Below are positions 7,268 through 16,248 of a stretch of DNA of 64,000 nt, piece after piece (position 1 is the stretch's first letter; each line of letters begins with the position of its first letter). Below the pieces are notes generated by a model that saw only the letters and a program-made list of their open reading frames with translations, searched no databases and was not told the DNA's origin. A program made the position numbers and the translations under genes. This DNA is from JACMLD01 sp044227095 (GTDB taxonomy: Bacteria; Bacteroidota; Bacteroidia; Chitinophagales; Chitinophagaceae). The stretch is from the NCBI GenBank assembly GCA_044227095.1, contig JBGAFV010000001.1, positions 1,550,001-1,614,000 on the forward strand, given 5' to 3'.

Positions 7268-10129
7268 ATGCAAAAAAAACTTTTCCTTCTCGATGCAATG
7301 GCGCTTATATTCCGTGCATATTATGCGCTTATCCGCAACCCGCGTGTAACCAGCAAAGGCAAAAATACCAATGCACAATTTGGATTTACCAATACGCTTA
7401 TAGAGTTAATCAATAACCAGAAGCCATCGCATATGGCAGTGTGTTTTGATACGCATGCCCCAACAGAACGTCATACTGATTTTGCAGACTATAAAGCCAA
7501 CCGCCAGGAAGCTCCGGAAGATTTATTGAATGCAATGCCGGATATAAAAAGGATTATCCGCGGATTTAATATACCTGTCATTGAAATTGATGGTTACGAA
7601 GCAGATGATATTATTGGTACACTCAGCAAAAAAGCAGCAGATGCCGGCTATGATGTCTTTATGGTTACTCCCGATAAAGATTATGGCCAACTGGTAAGCG
7701 AGAAGGTAAAAATTTATAAACCCGGTTACCAGGGTGGCGACGTAGAGATTATGGGTCCGCAGGAGGTAATTGCCAAATGGAATATAAAAAATGTATCGCA
7801 GGTTATAGACATTTTAGGGTTGATGGGCGATGCTGTAGATAATATACCCGGCATTGCTGGTGTAGGAGAAAAAACAGCAGCAAAGCTTTTGGCAGAATAT
7901 GAAACCCTTGAAAAAGTATTGGAAAATGCAGATAAAATAAAAGGTGCGTTGGGAGAAAAAGTAAGAAATGGAAGAGAAGCAGCTATGATGAGCAAGAAGC
8001 TGGCAACTATTATCATGAATGTACCGTGCGAATTTCATGAAGAAGATTTCAGGGTTAAGGAAGTTGATAAGGATGCATTAAAAGAAGTGTTTGCAGATTT
8101 AGAATTTAAAACCATTGGCAAAAGAATTTTTGGTGAAGAGTTTAATCTGTTTACTGCAACCGGCGCTGCTGCAGGCGCAACCCCTGCACCGGTAAAACAA
8201 ACTGCAGTACAAACTGATTTGTTTGGAAATATTATAGAAACACCTGCAGAAGCAATACCAGTTAAGCAAAGTGAAGAAGGCTTTGTTCCGGCAGAAGGTT
8301 CGGTTGCAGAAAAAAACATCAATAACACTGCACACGAGTATACAGTTATTGAAGGGGATGCCGCAATAAAAAAATTTGTAGCCTCATTAATGAAGCAAAA
8401 AGAAATTTGTTTTGATACAGAGACTACAGGCATAGATGCCAACGATGCAGAAATTGTAGGAATGAGTTTTTCTTATGAAGCAGGTAAAGCATTTTATGTT
8501 CCTTGTCCGCCCGACCAGGACAAAGCAAAAAAAATAATGCAGCAGTTTGAGCCACTCTTTAATAATACCAAAATAGTATGGGTAGGACAGAATCTGAAGT
8601 ATGATATGCTGGTATTAAAATGGTACGGACTAGAACTTAAAGGCGAAATTTTTGATACCATGCTGGCGCATTATGTTATTGAACCAGATGGTAAAAGAGG
8701 AATGGATACACTTAGTGTGCAATACCTCGGCTATGAACCTGTACATATTGAAGAACTGATTGGAAAGAAAGGAAAAGGCCAGGGAAACATGCGTGATGTG
8801 GAGCTGGAAAAAATAAAAGAATACGCCGCAGAAGATGCAGACATCACCCTGCAACTGAAACATAAATTTGTACCACTACTAAAACAAAAAGAAGTAGAAA
8901 AGGTATTTAGCCAGGTAGAAAATCCATTGGTAAAAGTGTTAACTGCAATGGAGTTTGAAGGTATAAGAGTAGATGAGGATTTTTTGAAAGATTATTCTAA
9001 ACAACTGGAAAAGGAAGCGAAGCAGGCAGAAGAAAATGTATATAAACAGGCTGGCGTGAGGTTTAACCTTGCATCTCCAAAACAACTTGGCGAAGTATTG
9101 TTTGATAAACTGCAACTTGATCCTAAAGCGAAGAAAACAAAAACAGGTCAGTACGCTACAGGTGAAGATGTACTGCTGAAACTTGCACACCAAAGCAAAA
9201 TAGTAGAAGATATTCTTGCCTTTCGGGAACTTACAAAGTTGAAATCAACTTATGTAGATGCACTGCCACTAATGGTAAACCGAAAAACCGGCAGGGTGCA
9301 TACTTCTTATGCGCAGGCGGTTGCTGTAACAGGCCGTTTGTCAAGCAACAATCCTAACCTTCAAAACATTCCGGTAAGAACAGAACGGGGCAGGGAAATA
9401 AGAAAAGCATTTATACCAAGAGATAAAGATCATGTACTTGTTTCAGCAGATTACTCACAGATTGAACTGCGCATAGTTGCAGCCATCAGCGCCGATGAAA
9501 ATATGTGCAATGCGTTTAAAACGGGTAAAGACATTCATACAGCTACTGCTGCAAAAGTTTTTAATGTAGAAGAGAAAGACGTTACCAAAGAAATGCGTTA
9601 TAAAGCAAAGAGCGTAAACTTTGGCATTATCTACGGGCAGGGTGCATTTGGCCTTGCAGACAACCTTGGCATCAGCCGCACAGAAGCAAAAGAGATCATA
9701 GATAATTATAAAAAGCAATTTCCCAATATCCAGAAGTATATGGATGATACCATCAACTTTGCAAAGGAAACGGGTTATGTGGAAACCTTGATGGGCCGTA
9801 AACGCTGGCTTCGTGATATTAACTCTGCAAATTTTACCGTACGTGGCTTTGCGGAAAGAAATGCCATTAATTCTCCAATACAAGGAACTGCAGCGGACAT
9901 GATCAAAATGGCAATGATTAAGATTCACGAAGTATTCAATAAGAAAAAATTCAAATCAAAAATGTTGCTGCAGGTGCATGACGAATTGATTTTTGATGCA
10001 CATAAAGATGAACTGGAAACCATCAAGCCAATTATTATTGAATGTATGCAATCTGCATTGGAATTGCCTAACGGGGTACCTGCAAATGCCGAGATTGGTA
10101 GTGGCGAGAACTGGCTGGTGGCGCATTAG
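7268..10129 (+). CDS. polA: DNA polymerase I
   Basis: Repair and Okazaki-fragment-processing polymerase, 953 residues, with all three domains. The N-terminal 5'-3' flap nuclease (about 1-290) has GYEADDIIGTL and GDAVDNIPGIAGVGEKTA. The 3'-5' proofreading domain (about 360-540) looks active: CFDTETTG (D and E of Exo I, about 383-385), GQNLKYDML (Exo II) and YAAEDADI (Exo III). The polymerase domain has motif A VSADYSQIELR (about 724), motif B RYKAKSVNFGIIYGQG and motif C LQVHDEL (about 903). A linker of about 70 residues rich in Ala/Pro/Glu separates the first two domains. It probably has its own promoter after the upstream terminator, though I could not pin one. Confidence 0.98.
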   Translation: MQKKLFLLDAMALIFRAYYALIRNPRVTSKGKNTNAQFGFTNTLIELINNQKPSHMAVCFDTHAPTERHTDFADYKANRQEAPEDLLNAMPDIKRIIRGFNIPVIEIDGYEADDIIGTLSKKAADAGYDVFMVTPDKDYGQLVSEKVKIYKPGYQGGDVEIMGPQEVIAKWNIKNVSQVIDILGLMGDAVDNIPGIAGVGEKTAAKLLAEYETLEKVLENADKIKGALGEKVRNGREAAMMSKKLATIIMNVPCEFHEEDFRVKEVDKDALKEVFADLEFKTIGKRIFGEEFNLFTATGAAAGATPAPVKQTAVQTDLFGNIIETPAEAIPVKQSEEGFVPAEGSVAEKNINNTAHEYTVIEGDAAIKKFVASLMKQKEICFDTETTGIDANDAEIVGMSFSYEAGKAFYVPCPPDQDKAKKIMQQFEPLFNNTKIVWVGQNLKYDMLVLKWYGLELKGEIFDTMLAHYVIEPDGKRGMDTLSVQYLGYEPVHIEELIGKKGKGQGNMRDVELEKIKEYAAEDADITLQLKHKFVPLLKQKEVEKVFSQVENPLVKVLTAMEFEGIRVDEDFLKDYSKQLEKEAKQAEENVYKQAGVRFNLASPKQLGEVLFDKLQLDPKAKKTKTGQYATGEDVLLKLAHQSKIVEDILAFRELTKLKSTYVDALPLMVNRKTGRVHTSYAQAVAVTGRLSSNNPNLQNIPVRTERGREIRKAFIPRDKDHVLVSADYSQIELRIVAAISADENMCNAFKTGKDIHTATAAKVFNVEEKDVTKEMRYKAKSVNFGIIYGQGAFGLADNLGISRTEAKEIIDNYKKQFPNIQKYMDDTINFAKETGYVETLMGRKRWLRDINSANFTVRGFAERNAINSPIQGTAADMIKMAMIKIHEVFNKKKFKSKMLLQVHDELIFDAHKDELETIKPIIIECMQSALELPNGVPANAEIGSGENWLVAH

Positions 10130-10167
10130 AAAAAGCAAGGCTGTTTTTTTGCATCAATCTTATTTAT

Positions 10168-10616
10168 ATGAAATCAGTTTTAGATAAAGCAACAAGAGAT
10201 GAGTTAATCAGCAGGATTAATTCTCTTAGCGAAAATAGTACTGCTGTGTGGGGTAAAATGGATATCCGGCAAATGTTGAAACATAGTACTGAAGCAGAAA
10301 AATTGTTTATGGGCAAGGTTAAATTTAAACGTTCTTTTATCGGCCGCATTTTTGGCAAAATGGCTTTAAAAGGTTTTCTTAAAGATGAAAACCCGGTTAA
10401 AAAAAATATGCCTACACTTCCTGAAATAAAGATTACAAAACCAGTAACCTGTAATGTAGCAGAAGAAAAAAGAAATGGGCTTCACTGGTAGAAGAATATG
10501 GTCACTATTCCAACCCGGAATTTATACATCCATTTTTTGGGAAAATGACAAAGGAACAATTAGGTCAGTTTGCGTATAAACATATCGATCATCATTTGCG
10601 TCAGTTTAATGCCTAA
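10168..10616 (+). pseudogene. DUF1569 family protein, frameshifted at an A6 tract
   Basis: The first frame (MKSVLDKATRDELISRI..., 107 aa) stops at TAG 10489-10491. The -1 frame continues without a stop into KKWASLVEEYGHYSNPEFIH, then PFFGKMTKEQ and YKHIDHHLRQFNA, ending at TAA 10614-10616. That second part is the typical C-terminal end of DUF1569 (DinB-like helical bundle) proteins. Adding one A to the run at 10466-10471 gives a single 149-residue protein, the usual family length. Either a recent loss of one A, a sequence error, or slippage on the A run explains it. The function of DUF1569 proteins is unknown; the HxxxH-like end (HIDHHLRQ) suggests a metal site. It lies 38 bp after polA. Confidence 0.75.
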
Positions 10617-10619
10617 GAA

Positions 10620-10770
10620 TAACAGCCGCAGATTTTTTAACCACAGCGGCACAAGTAACACAAAAAAGCACAGGGTTAATACAAACTTTTATCCACGATA
10701 ACTTTTAAGGCAATACACAGAGGGTTTCTTCGAAACCTCGACTTGCAGCTAAAAGCTAGCAGCTATAGAT
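10620..10770. repeat. Copy of the composite hairpin repeat (plus orientation)
   Basis: Reads AACCACAGCGGCACAAG, then AGCACAGGGTTAATA, ACGATAACTTTTAAGGCAAT, a hairpin core GTTTCTTCGAAAC (10724-10736), and GCAGCTAAAAGCTAGCAGCT. This block order matches the reverse complement of the third unit of the 6.2-6.7 kb array over about 150 bp. Confidence 0.85.
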
Positions 10771-10835
10771 AACGGCAACCCCGTTGTTTAAAACTGCGTA
10801 CCTTTAAATGTCTTTAAAAAACAACATGCAGGGGC

Positions 10836-11261
10836 ATGAAACAAATTCTCTTTTCATGTATAATTTCCATTTTAATTTTTTCCTGCGGGAAAACAGGTTC
10901 TGTTTATACTGCCACCCCCACTCCTTGCAACACTTATGATGATTCAGCAACAATTTCAATCAAGATTATAGGACTGTGGAAACTAAGGACATCTACATGC
11001 TGGAAGAGCACAGAAACGCCTGCTGATAAAAATATTCAGGTAAATGTTGTATCAAATGGAACGTATACTGTAACAGAAAAAACAGTGGTTGTAGCTCAGG
11101 GCAACTGGAAATTAAAAAGCATTGTTACCAATCAATGGATCATGGATCTTACTGTTCCTTACGAATATCTAAATGGCTTTATTCTTTTTTGCAACAACAA
11201 AGTTTCTTTTGCCGATGGCTACAGGGATGGTTGTAACAGTTTTTTTGATAAGATAAATTGA
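10836..11261 (+). CDS. Putative lipoprotein, lipocalin-like size, unknown function
   Basis: 141 residues beginning with a lipoprotein signal peptide: MKQ, a hydrophobic core, and lipobox LIFSC with the acylated Cys at about 17. The mature part has alternating beta-strand character, with a G-x-W-K-L element (IIGLWKLRTS) and a second copy (GNWKLKS). That pattern is typical of the small lipocalin-like lipoproteins common in Bacteroidota. Four further Cys could form disulfides. Probably anchored in the outer or inner membrane facing the periplasm. Monocistronic. The assignment to a lipocalin-like fold is inference. Confidence 0.65.
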   Translation: MKQILFSCIISILIFSCGKTGSVYTATPTPCNTYDDSATISIKIIGLWKLRTSTCWKSTETPADKNIQVNVVSNGTYTVTEKTVVVAQGNWKLKSIVTNQWIMDLTVPYEYLNGFILFCNNKVSFADGYRDGCNSFFDKIN

Positions 11262-11584
11262 TTATTACCCCGGCACCTTAAAAAATCTTCCAGTCTTTGC
11301 CTATAAAATCCCTTTTAGGGAAACCAGTTACACATAAAAACAGCATTAAAAAATCCCATTACGGGAAAAGTGGTTTGCAAAAAGATTTGCCGGCATAACA
11401 ATTGCGCTATAAATCTTTGAAAACTTGCTGAATAGGAGCAGTTGTGGCGGGGCAAAAAAATGCCTGGTTAAATGCCTTACATTAACAAAATCTTTAAGTA
11501 ATAAAAGCAAACTTTAGGGTCATAAAATCGTCTCACTCTCATACGTAATGTCGAATACCGAATTATTCAAATAAAATTCTTGTC
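11262..11584. other. 323-bp intergenic region with two TCCC-N5-GGGA dyads
   Basis: No gene is supported here. Two similar short dyads occur at 11309-11321 and 11354-11366, each flanked by AAAA on the left and AAA or AAAA-like sequence on the right, starts 45 bp apart. The rest is AT-rich and presumably contains the promoter of the downstream exported protein. I found no clear -7 element. Confidence 0.4.
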
Positions 11585-13999
11585 ATGAACATCTTTTACA
11601 AAAAATCCTGGTTGTTTTTCTTCACTGTTATTCTTTGCAGTGCAGCATTTGCACAACAGGATTGGCCAAAAAGCATTACCGGCAATAATGGCGAGCAAAT
11701 AAAAATTTATCAGCCGCAAGTAGAATCATATTCAGGAAACACTTTAAAATCGAGGTCGGCCGTTTCGGTTATACCAGATGGCAAAACAGACCCGGTTTTT
11801 GGTGCATTCTGGTGGCAGGCCAATGTAACAGATAATGGCCGCACCGTTACAGTGCAGTCAATGGATGTTACCAATATTAAATTCCCCGACGGTGTAGATG
11901 ACGCAGCTACAGCAAGCATTAAAGACAAACTGGAGTCATCTATTCCACAAATGAATATCAGCCTTTCAAAAGATGATATTGAAAACTCATTAAACAATAC
12001 ACAACAGCAGGTTAAATTGTCTTCTTCTTTTAATAATACTCCTCCTAAAATAATATACACTACAAAACCTTCTATGCTTGTGTTGATTGATGGTCAGCCT
12101 AAAATGCAAAGCAATTCTACATATGGCGTAGAGGCTGTGGTAAACTCACCTTTTACCATTGTTAAAAACAATGATGGGTTGTATTATTTATACGGTGGTA
12201 AACAATGGTATAGCTCATATTCAGCAACAGGCCCTTACAATTATTCAGCAGTTATTCCTGATAATATTAAGCAGATTGAAACAGCGGTAAAGAACAGTGA
12301 GAACGCTAATAATAACAATAATGTTAGCAATGGAACTGATAACTCTGTCACTAACAGCGATGTAATTCCTGAAATTATTGTAAGCACAGAACCTGCAGAA
12401 TTAATACAATCAGACGGTGAAGCAAACTTTGCACCTGTAGAAAATACCAACCTGCTGTATGTAAAAAATTCTTCCAACGATATTTTTATGGACGTTACCT
12501 CTCAGCAATATTATGTGTTGCTTAGCGGACGCTGGTATAAAGCTTCATCATTAAAAAGCCAGTGGCAGTACATTAATGCAGATAAATTACCTGCAGACTT
12601 TGCGAGGATTCCTGCTGGTTCACCTAAAGACAATGTGCTGGCAAGTGTAGCGGGAACAGACCAGGCAAATGAAGCAGTAATGGACAACGCTATTCCGCAA
12701 ACGGCGAAAATAGATCGCAGAACAGCTACTACCAGCGTTACTTACGATGGTAACCCTCAGTTTGAAAATATTAATGGTACACGTTTGCAGTACGCTGTAA
12801 ATGCATCTGCTACAGTATTAAGGTTTGAAGGAACATACTACGCTATTGATAATGGTGTTTGGTTTCAATCAAACAGTCCTAATGGTCCATGGGAAGTAAG
12901 TGCTTATCGTCCGCAGGATGTAGACAATATACCTCCCAGCTATCCTGTGTACAATTCCAAGTATGTTTATGTATACGATGCAACACCCGATTATGTGTAT
13001 ACAGGTTATACTCCTGGCTACCTCAATGCATATGTATATGGTCCAACACTTGTTTATGGTACCGGTTATTATTACCGTCCGTGGTGGCGCACACACTATT
13101 ATGCCCGTCCGTACACTTGGGGTTTTTCTATGAATTATACGCCTTGGTATGGTTGGGGCTATGGTTGTGGTTTTGGTTACAGTTGGTTTAATATAGGTTT
13201 TGGCTTTAACTCATGGTGGGGTGGTGGTTATTATGGTGGATGGTGGGGCCCTTCTGCTTATCGCCCATACTACGCATACGGTTATCACAATTACGGATAT
13301 TATGGTTATAACTGTGGCTATGCTTACCACAATAGCGTTCGCATAAACGTAAATTATACCAACAATATTTATAATAACAACCGCAGGTATGTAACCAATT
13401 ACAATAACCGCAGTTTTGTAAACAATAACAGGTATAATAACTATAATGGTAATCGTGGTAATGCATTCAATAACCGTGGTGCCAACGGAAACTACAACAA
13501 TGGCAATGGCGGTAACAGAATGAATAATAATAACGGGTATAATAACAATAACCGCAACGTTTTTGGAAACAGGTTTAATAACCAGAATAACAATAACCCA
13601 CGTGGCGGGTTTGATAATAACAACAGAACAACACCTAACGGAAATAATAATAATGGTTTTGGACGCGGTCGAGATTTCCAGGGTCAGAATAACAATGGCG
13701 CTGACGGCAACAGGAGCTTTACACAACCAAGGCGTGAATACAATCCGCAAGGAAATAACAACAATAACAATAGTAACAGAAGCTTTAGCAGGCCTCCGCA
13801 AATAGACAGAATGCAACGTGGTACTACACCTTCTTTTGACCGCGGTGGAAATGGAGGCGGATCAAGACCAAGCTTTGGTGGCGGAGGTGGCGGAGGTTCA
13901 AGACCGAGCTTTGGTGGTGGAGGTGGTGGAAGATCATCCGGCGGCGGTGGTAATGGTGGAGGCGGTGGTCGCGGTGGTGGTGGTAGACATGGAAGATAA
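11585..13999 (+). CDS. Large exported protein with Tyr/Trp/Gly, Asn-rich and Gly-rich tail
   Basis: 804 residues with a Sec signal peptide (cleavage after ...SAAFAQ, about 24). Residues about 25-470 form the conserved part, with repeated elements: VSTEPAELIQSDGEANFAPV resembles KPSMLVLIDGQPKMQ, and YYLYGGKQWYSS resembles YYVLLSGRWYKAS and YYAIDNGVWFQSN. These look like three copies of one module of about 90-110 residues. Then follow a Tyr/Trp/Gly-rich stretch (about 495-590), an Asn/Arg-rich low-complexity region (about 590-740) and a Gly/Ser/Arg tail ending GGGGRHGR. No catalytic motif and no obvious T9SS sorting domain. I recognise the architecture from Bacteroidota exported proteins but not a proven function; surface or matrix adhesion is a guess. 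Ended by a strong terminator. Confidence 0.75.
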   Translation: MNIFYKKSWLFFFTVILCSAAFAQQDWPKSITGNNGEQIKIYQPQVESYSGNTLKSRSAVSVIPDGKTDPVFGAFWWQANVTDNGRTVTVQSMDVTNIKFPDGVDDAATASIKDKLESSIPQMNISLSKDDIENSLNNTQQQVKLSSSFNNTPPKIIYTTKPSMLVLIDGQPKMQSNSTYGVEAVVNSPFTIVKNNDGLYYLYGGKQWYSSYSATGPYNYSAVIPDNIKQIETAVKNSENANNNNNVSNGTDNSVTNSDVIPEIIVSTEPAELIQSDGEANFAPVENTNLLYVKNSSNDIFMDVTSQQYYVLLSGRWYKASSLKSQWQYINADKLPADFARIPAGSPKDNVLASVAGTDQANEAVMDNAIPQTAKIDRRTATTSVTYDGNPQFENINGTRLQYAVNASATVLRFEGTYYAIDNGVWFQSNSPNGPWEVSAYRPQDVDNIPPSYPVYNSKYVYVYDATPDYVYTGYTPGYLNAYVYGPTLVYGTGYYYRPWWRTHYYARPYTWGFSMNYTPWYGWGYGCGFGYSWFNIGFGFNSWWGGGYYGGWWGPSAYRPYYAYGYHNYGYYGYNCGYAYHNSVRINVNYTNNIYNNNRRYVTNYNNRSFVNNNRYNNYNGNRGNAFNNRGANGNYNNGNGGNRMNNNNGYNNNNRNVFGNRFNNQNNNNPRGGFDNNNRTTPNGNNNNGFGRGRDFQGQNNNGADGNRSFTQPRREYNPQGNNNNNNSNRSFSRPPQIDRMQRGTTPSFDRGGNGGGSRPSFGGGGGGGSRPSFGGGGGGRSSGGGGNGGGGGRGGGGRHGR

Positions 14000-14022
14000 A
14001 ATATAAGGACGGTTGTTTATAC

Positions 14023-14077
14023 AGTGTTTTGAAAGCAGCTTCAATTAATTTTGCTGAACTTTCAAAACACTTTTTTA
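14023..14077 (+). terminator. Rho-independent terminator
   Basis: Perfect 13-bp stem AGTGTTTTGAAAG (14023-14035) with CTTTCAAAACACT (14059-14071). The loop itself has a CAGC/GCTG pairing, and the arm runs straight into TTTTTTATT. It ends the exported-protein gene. Confidence 0.9.
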
Positions 14078-14112
14078 TTAAAACATAATTTTACCCAAGA
14101 CAATTATCATTA

Positions 14113-14871
14113 ATGCACTGGAGAGATTACTTCTTTTTTGTTGAAAAAATTGGCAGCCGCTATTTTATTTTCGCTGCAGTCGCTTTTTTAATATTCTATA
14201 TTTTATTGAAGAGTAAACTTGGGTATAAGAAAATTCAACTAAAGTTTCCCAAACAAAAAGATTATGTAAGAGAGATAAGCTATTCAATCTGTACCATTGC
14301 TATTTTTGGATTAGTACCTGTTCTGCTTATAAAAAACCCTTACGTTGTTCCGCATACATTATATTACAGGAATATAAACGATTACGGTTGGTTTTATTTC
14401 TTTACCGCATTCCCGTTAATGTTTATCATACACGATACCTATTTTTACTGGACGCACAGACTGATGCACCATAAGAAACTGTTCAAAATTTTTCATCTGG
14501 TGCATCATCATTCTACTAATCCTTCGCCCTGGGCTGCGTATTCTTTTCATCCGCTGGAAGCTATTGTGGAAGCTGGCGTCTTTGCAGTCTTCTTGTTTAC
14601 AATACCGGTTCACCCGCTCCATTTTTATCTTTTCTTTTTCTTTATGATAGTATACAATGTATACGGTCATTTGGGTTATGAACTCTATCCAAAAGGTTTT
14701 AGCAGGCATTGGTTGGGCAAATGGATAAATACTTCTGTAAGCCATAACCAGCACCATCATTATTTTAAAGGCAATTACGGCTTGTATTTTACTTTCTGGG
14801 ACAGAATGATGGGTACAATCCGTTCAGACTATGAACAGCAATTTGAAGAAGTAAAAGCAAGGATAAAATAG
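14113..14871 (+). CDS. Sterol desaturase / fatty acid hydroxylase family protein
   Basis: Membrane-bound di-iron oxygenase family, 252 residues. Two or three TM segments lie at the N-terminus (about 20-37, 58-78, 97-118). The His-box set is complete: HDTYFYWTHRLMHH (about 115-128), HLVHHHS (about 135-141) and HNQHHH (about 213-218). The substrate is probably a lipid or fatty acyl chain; hydroxylation versus desaturation cannot be told from sequence. It is the first gene of a compact operon (gaps 17, 9 and 10 bp). The next three genes have no obvious lipid role. Confidence 0.9.
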   Translation: MHWRDYFFFVEKIGSRYFIFAAVAFLIFYILLKSKLGYKKIQLKFPKQKDYVREISYSICTIAIFGLVPVLLIKNPYVVPHTLYYRNINDYGWFYFFTAFPLMFIIHDTYFYWTHRLMHHKKLFKIFHLVHHHSTNPSPWAAYSFHPLEAIVEAGVFAVFLFTIPVHPLHFYLFFFFMIVYNVYGHLGYELYPKGFSRHWLGKWINTSVSHNQHHHYFKGNYGLYFTFWDRMMGTIRSDYEQQFEEVKARIK

Positions 14872-14888
14872 ATTTACCTGTTTTACAT

Positions 14889-15572
14889 TTGCACATGCTT
14901 TTTTCTGCCAAAGTTTTATCATTTATTAAAAAACTGGAATTCCCTGATATAATACCAGCCGGCATTGAAGTAATGACGCCGTTCGAAGACGCAACTGTAA
15001 TGGAAGCTTGCCAATCGTTCTATAAAAAATTTTATAGTGATAATAAGCAGCGGCGAATGATTATAGGTATTAACCCCGGAAGGTTTGGTGGCGGTGTTAC
15101 AGGTATTCCATTTACAGATCCTATACGTTTGCAAAACGATTGTGGTATAAAAAACGAATGGGTTAAAAAGCAGGAGCTTTCTTCCTTGTATGTGTATGAA
15201 ATGATAAAAGCATTTGGAGGTACAAATAGTTTTTATAATCAGTTTTATATAACGGCTGTCAGCCCTCTGGGCTTTACACAAAATGGAAAAAACCTTAATT
15301 ATTATGATGATAAAAAATTACAGGAAGATATTAAGCCGTTTGTAATTGATTGCATGCTTAAGCAATTCAAATTTGGTATTGATAGAAGTGTTGCATACTG
15401 CCTCGGCGATGGAAAAAATTTCAAATACCTGGCTAAATTAAATGATGAACAACATTTTTTTGAGAGCATTATTCCATTGGCGCATCCACGTTTTATTATG
15501 CAGTATAAACTAAAAAAGAAACAGGAATATATTAATCATTACATAGCACAACTGAATGCCTTCAACACCTAA
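14889..15572 (+). CDS. SMUG2-like uracil-DNA glycosylase superfamily protein (DUF4918)
   Basis: 227 residues. The motif IIGINPGRFGGG (about 60-71) matches the G-I-N-P-G motif of the SMUG/MUG side of the uracil-DNA glycosylase fold. The second motif, LAHPRFIMQY (about 198-207), matches the H-P-[SR] DNA-intercalation loop. A central F-Y-I-T-A-V-S-P-L-G-F strand is typical of the SMUG2/DUF4918 group found in Bacteroidota. It presumably removes uracil or oxidised pyrimidines from DNA, but activity is not provable here. A second ATG at 14895 is equally possible. 17 bp after the hydroxylase gene. Confidence 0.8.
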   Translation: MHMLFSAKVLSFIKKLEFPDIIPAGIEVMTPFEDATVMEACQSFYKKFYSDNKQRRMIIGINPGRFGGGVTGIPFTDPIRLQNDCGIKNEWVKKQELSSLYVYEMIKAFGGTNSFYNQFYITAVSPLGFTQNGKNLNYYDDKKLQEDIKPFVIDCMLKQFKFGIDRSVAYCLGDGKNFKYLAKLNDEQHFFESIIPLAHPRFIMQYKLKKKQEYINHYIAQLNAFNT

Positions 15573-15581
15573 CTTTATACC

Positions 15582-16238
15582 ATGCAGCCTGTAATATTTT
15601 ATTGTTATGATGCTTATTGTGGCTGGTGCTATGGTTTTAGCCCGGTTATAAAAGAAATAGCTACTGTATACAAAAACAGCTTAAGCTTTGAAGTATTGTC
15701 TGGTGGAATGATTATAAGCGATACGCCTAAACCTATTTCCGTTACTGCTGGTTATATTGAAAAAGCCTATAAAACAGTAGAGGAGTATACAGGAATACAA
15801 TTTGGCAGCGATTATCTATGGCATATACGCAACCCGGATAAAAGCGATTGGTATCCAAATTCAGAAAAACCTGCAATAGCTATGTGCATTTTCAAAGAAT
15901 ATTTTCCTGACGAACAAGTAGCATTTGCAGCAGATTTACAATATGCATTGCATTATGAAGGAAGGGATTTGTGTGACGATGAAGCTTACCGCCATTTACT
16001 GGAAAAATATAAAATTGATGCAGATGATTTTTACAGTAAGTTAAAAAGCCCCGAATACAAAGAGAAAGCTTATTATGAGTTTTCGTTGGTAAAGCAATTG
16101 CAGGTTACTGGTTTTCCGGCTGTGTTGTTGCAGGCAAACGAAAGTAAATTCTATTTAATTGCACGGGGATATACCAATTACGAAACCTTGCACGAAAGAA
16201 TTGAAAACGTGTTAAAAGAAATTAATACTGCACAATAA
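15582..16238 (+). CDS. DsbA family (FrnE-like) thiol oxidoreductase
   Basis: 218 residues without a signal peptide, so cytoplasmic. The thioredoxin-fold active site C-G-W-C sits at 13-16 right after the first strand. A helical insert domain follows, and the fold closes with V-T-G-F-P-A-V-L-L (about 182-190), whose cis-Pro is typical. The layout is that of DsbA-like proteins of the FrnE/2-hydroxychromene isomerase type with an intact redox pair. Third gene of the operon, 9 bp after the glycosylase gene. The natural partner is unknown. Confidence 0.88.
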   Translation: MQPVIFYCYDAYCGWCYGFSPVIKEIATVYKNSLSFEVLSGGMIISDTPKPISVTAGYIEKAYKTVEEYTGIQFGSDYLWHIRNPDKSDWYPNSEKPAIAMCIFKEYFPDEQVAFAADLQYALHYEGRDLCDDEAYRHLLEKYKIDADDFYSKLKSPEYKEKAYYEFSLVKQLQVTGFPAVLLQANESKFYLIARGYTNYETLHERIENVLKEINTAQ

Positions 16239-16248
16239 CAGCATTTAC

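Noticed and set aside
13211..13816. A 201-codon minus-strand frame inside the Asn-rich part of the 804-residue protein
   Set aside because: It is made of Ile/Val runs that come from reading the AAC/AAT-rich strand backwards. No start context and it lies opposite a well-supported gene.
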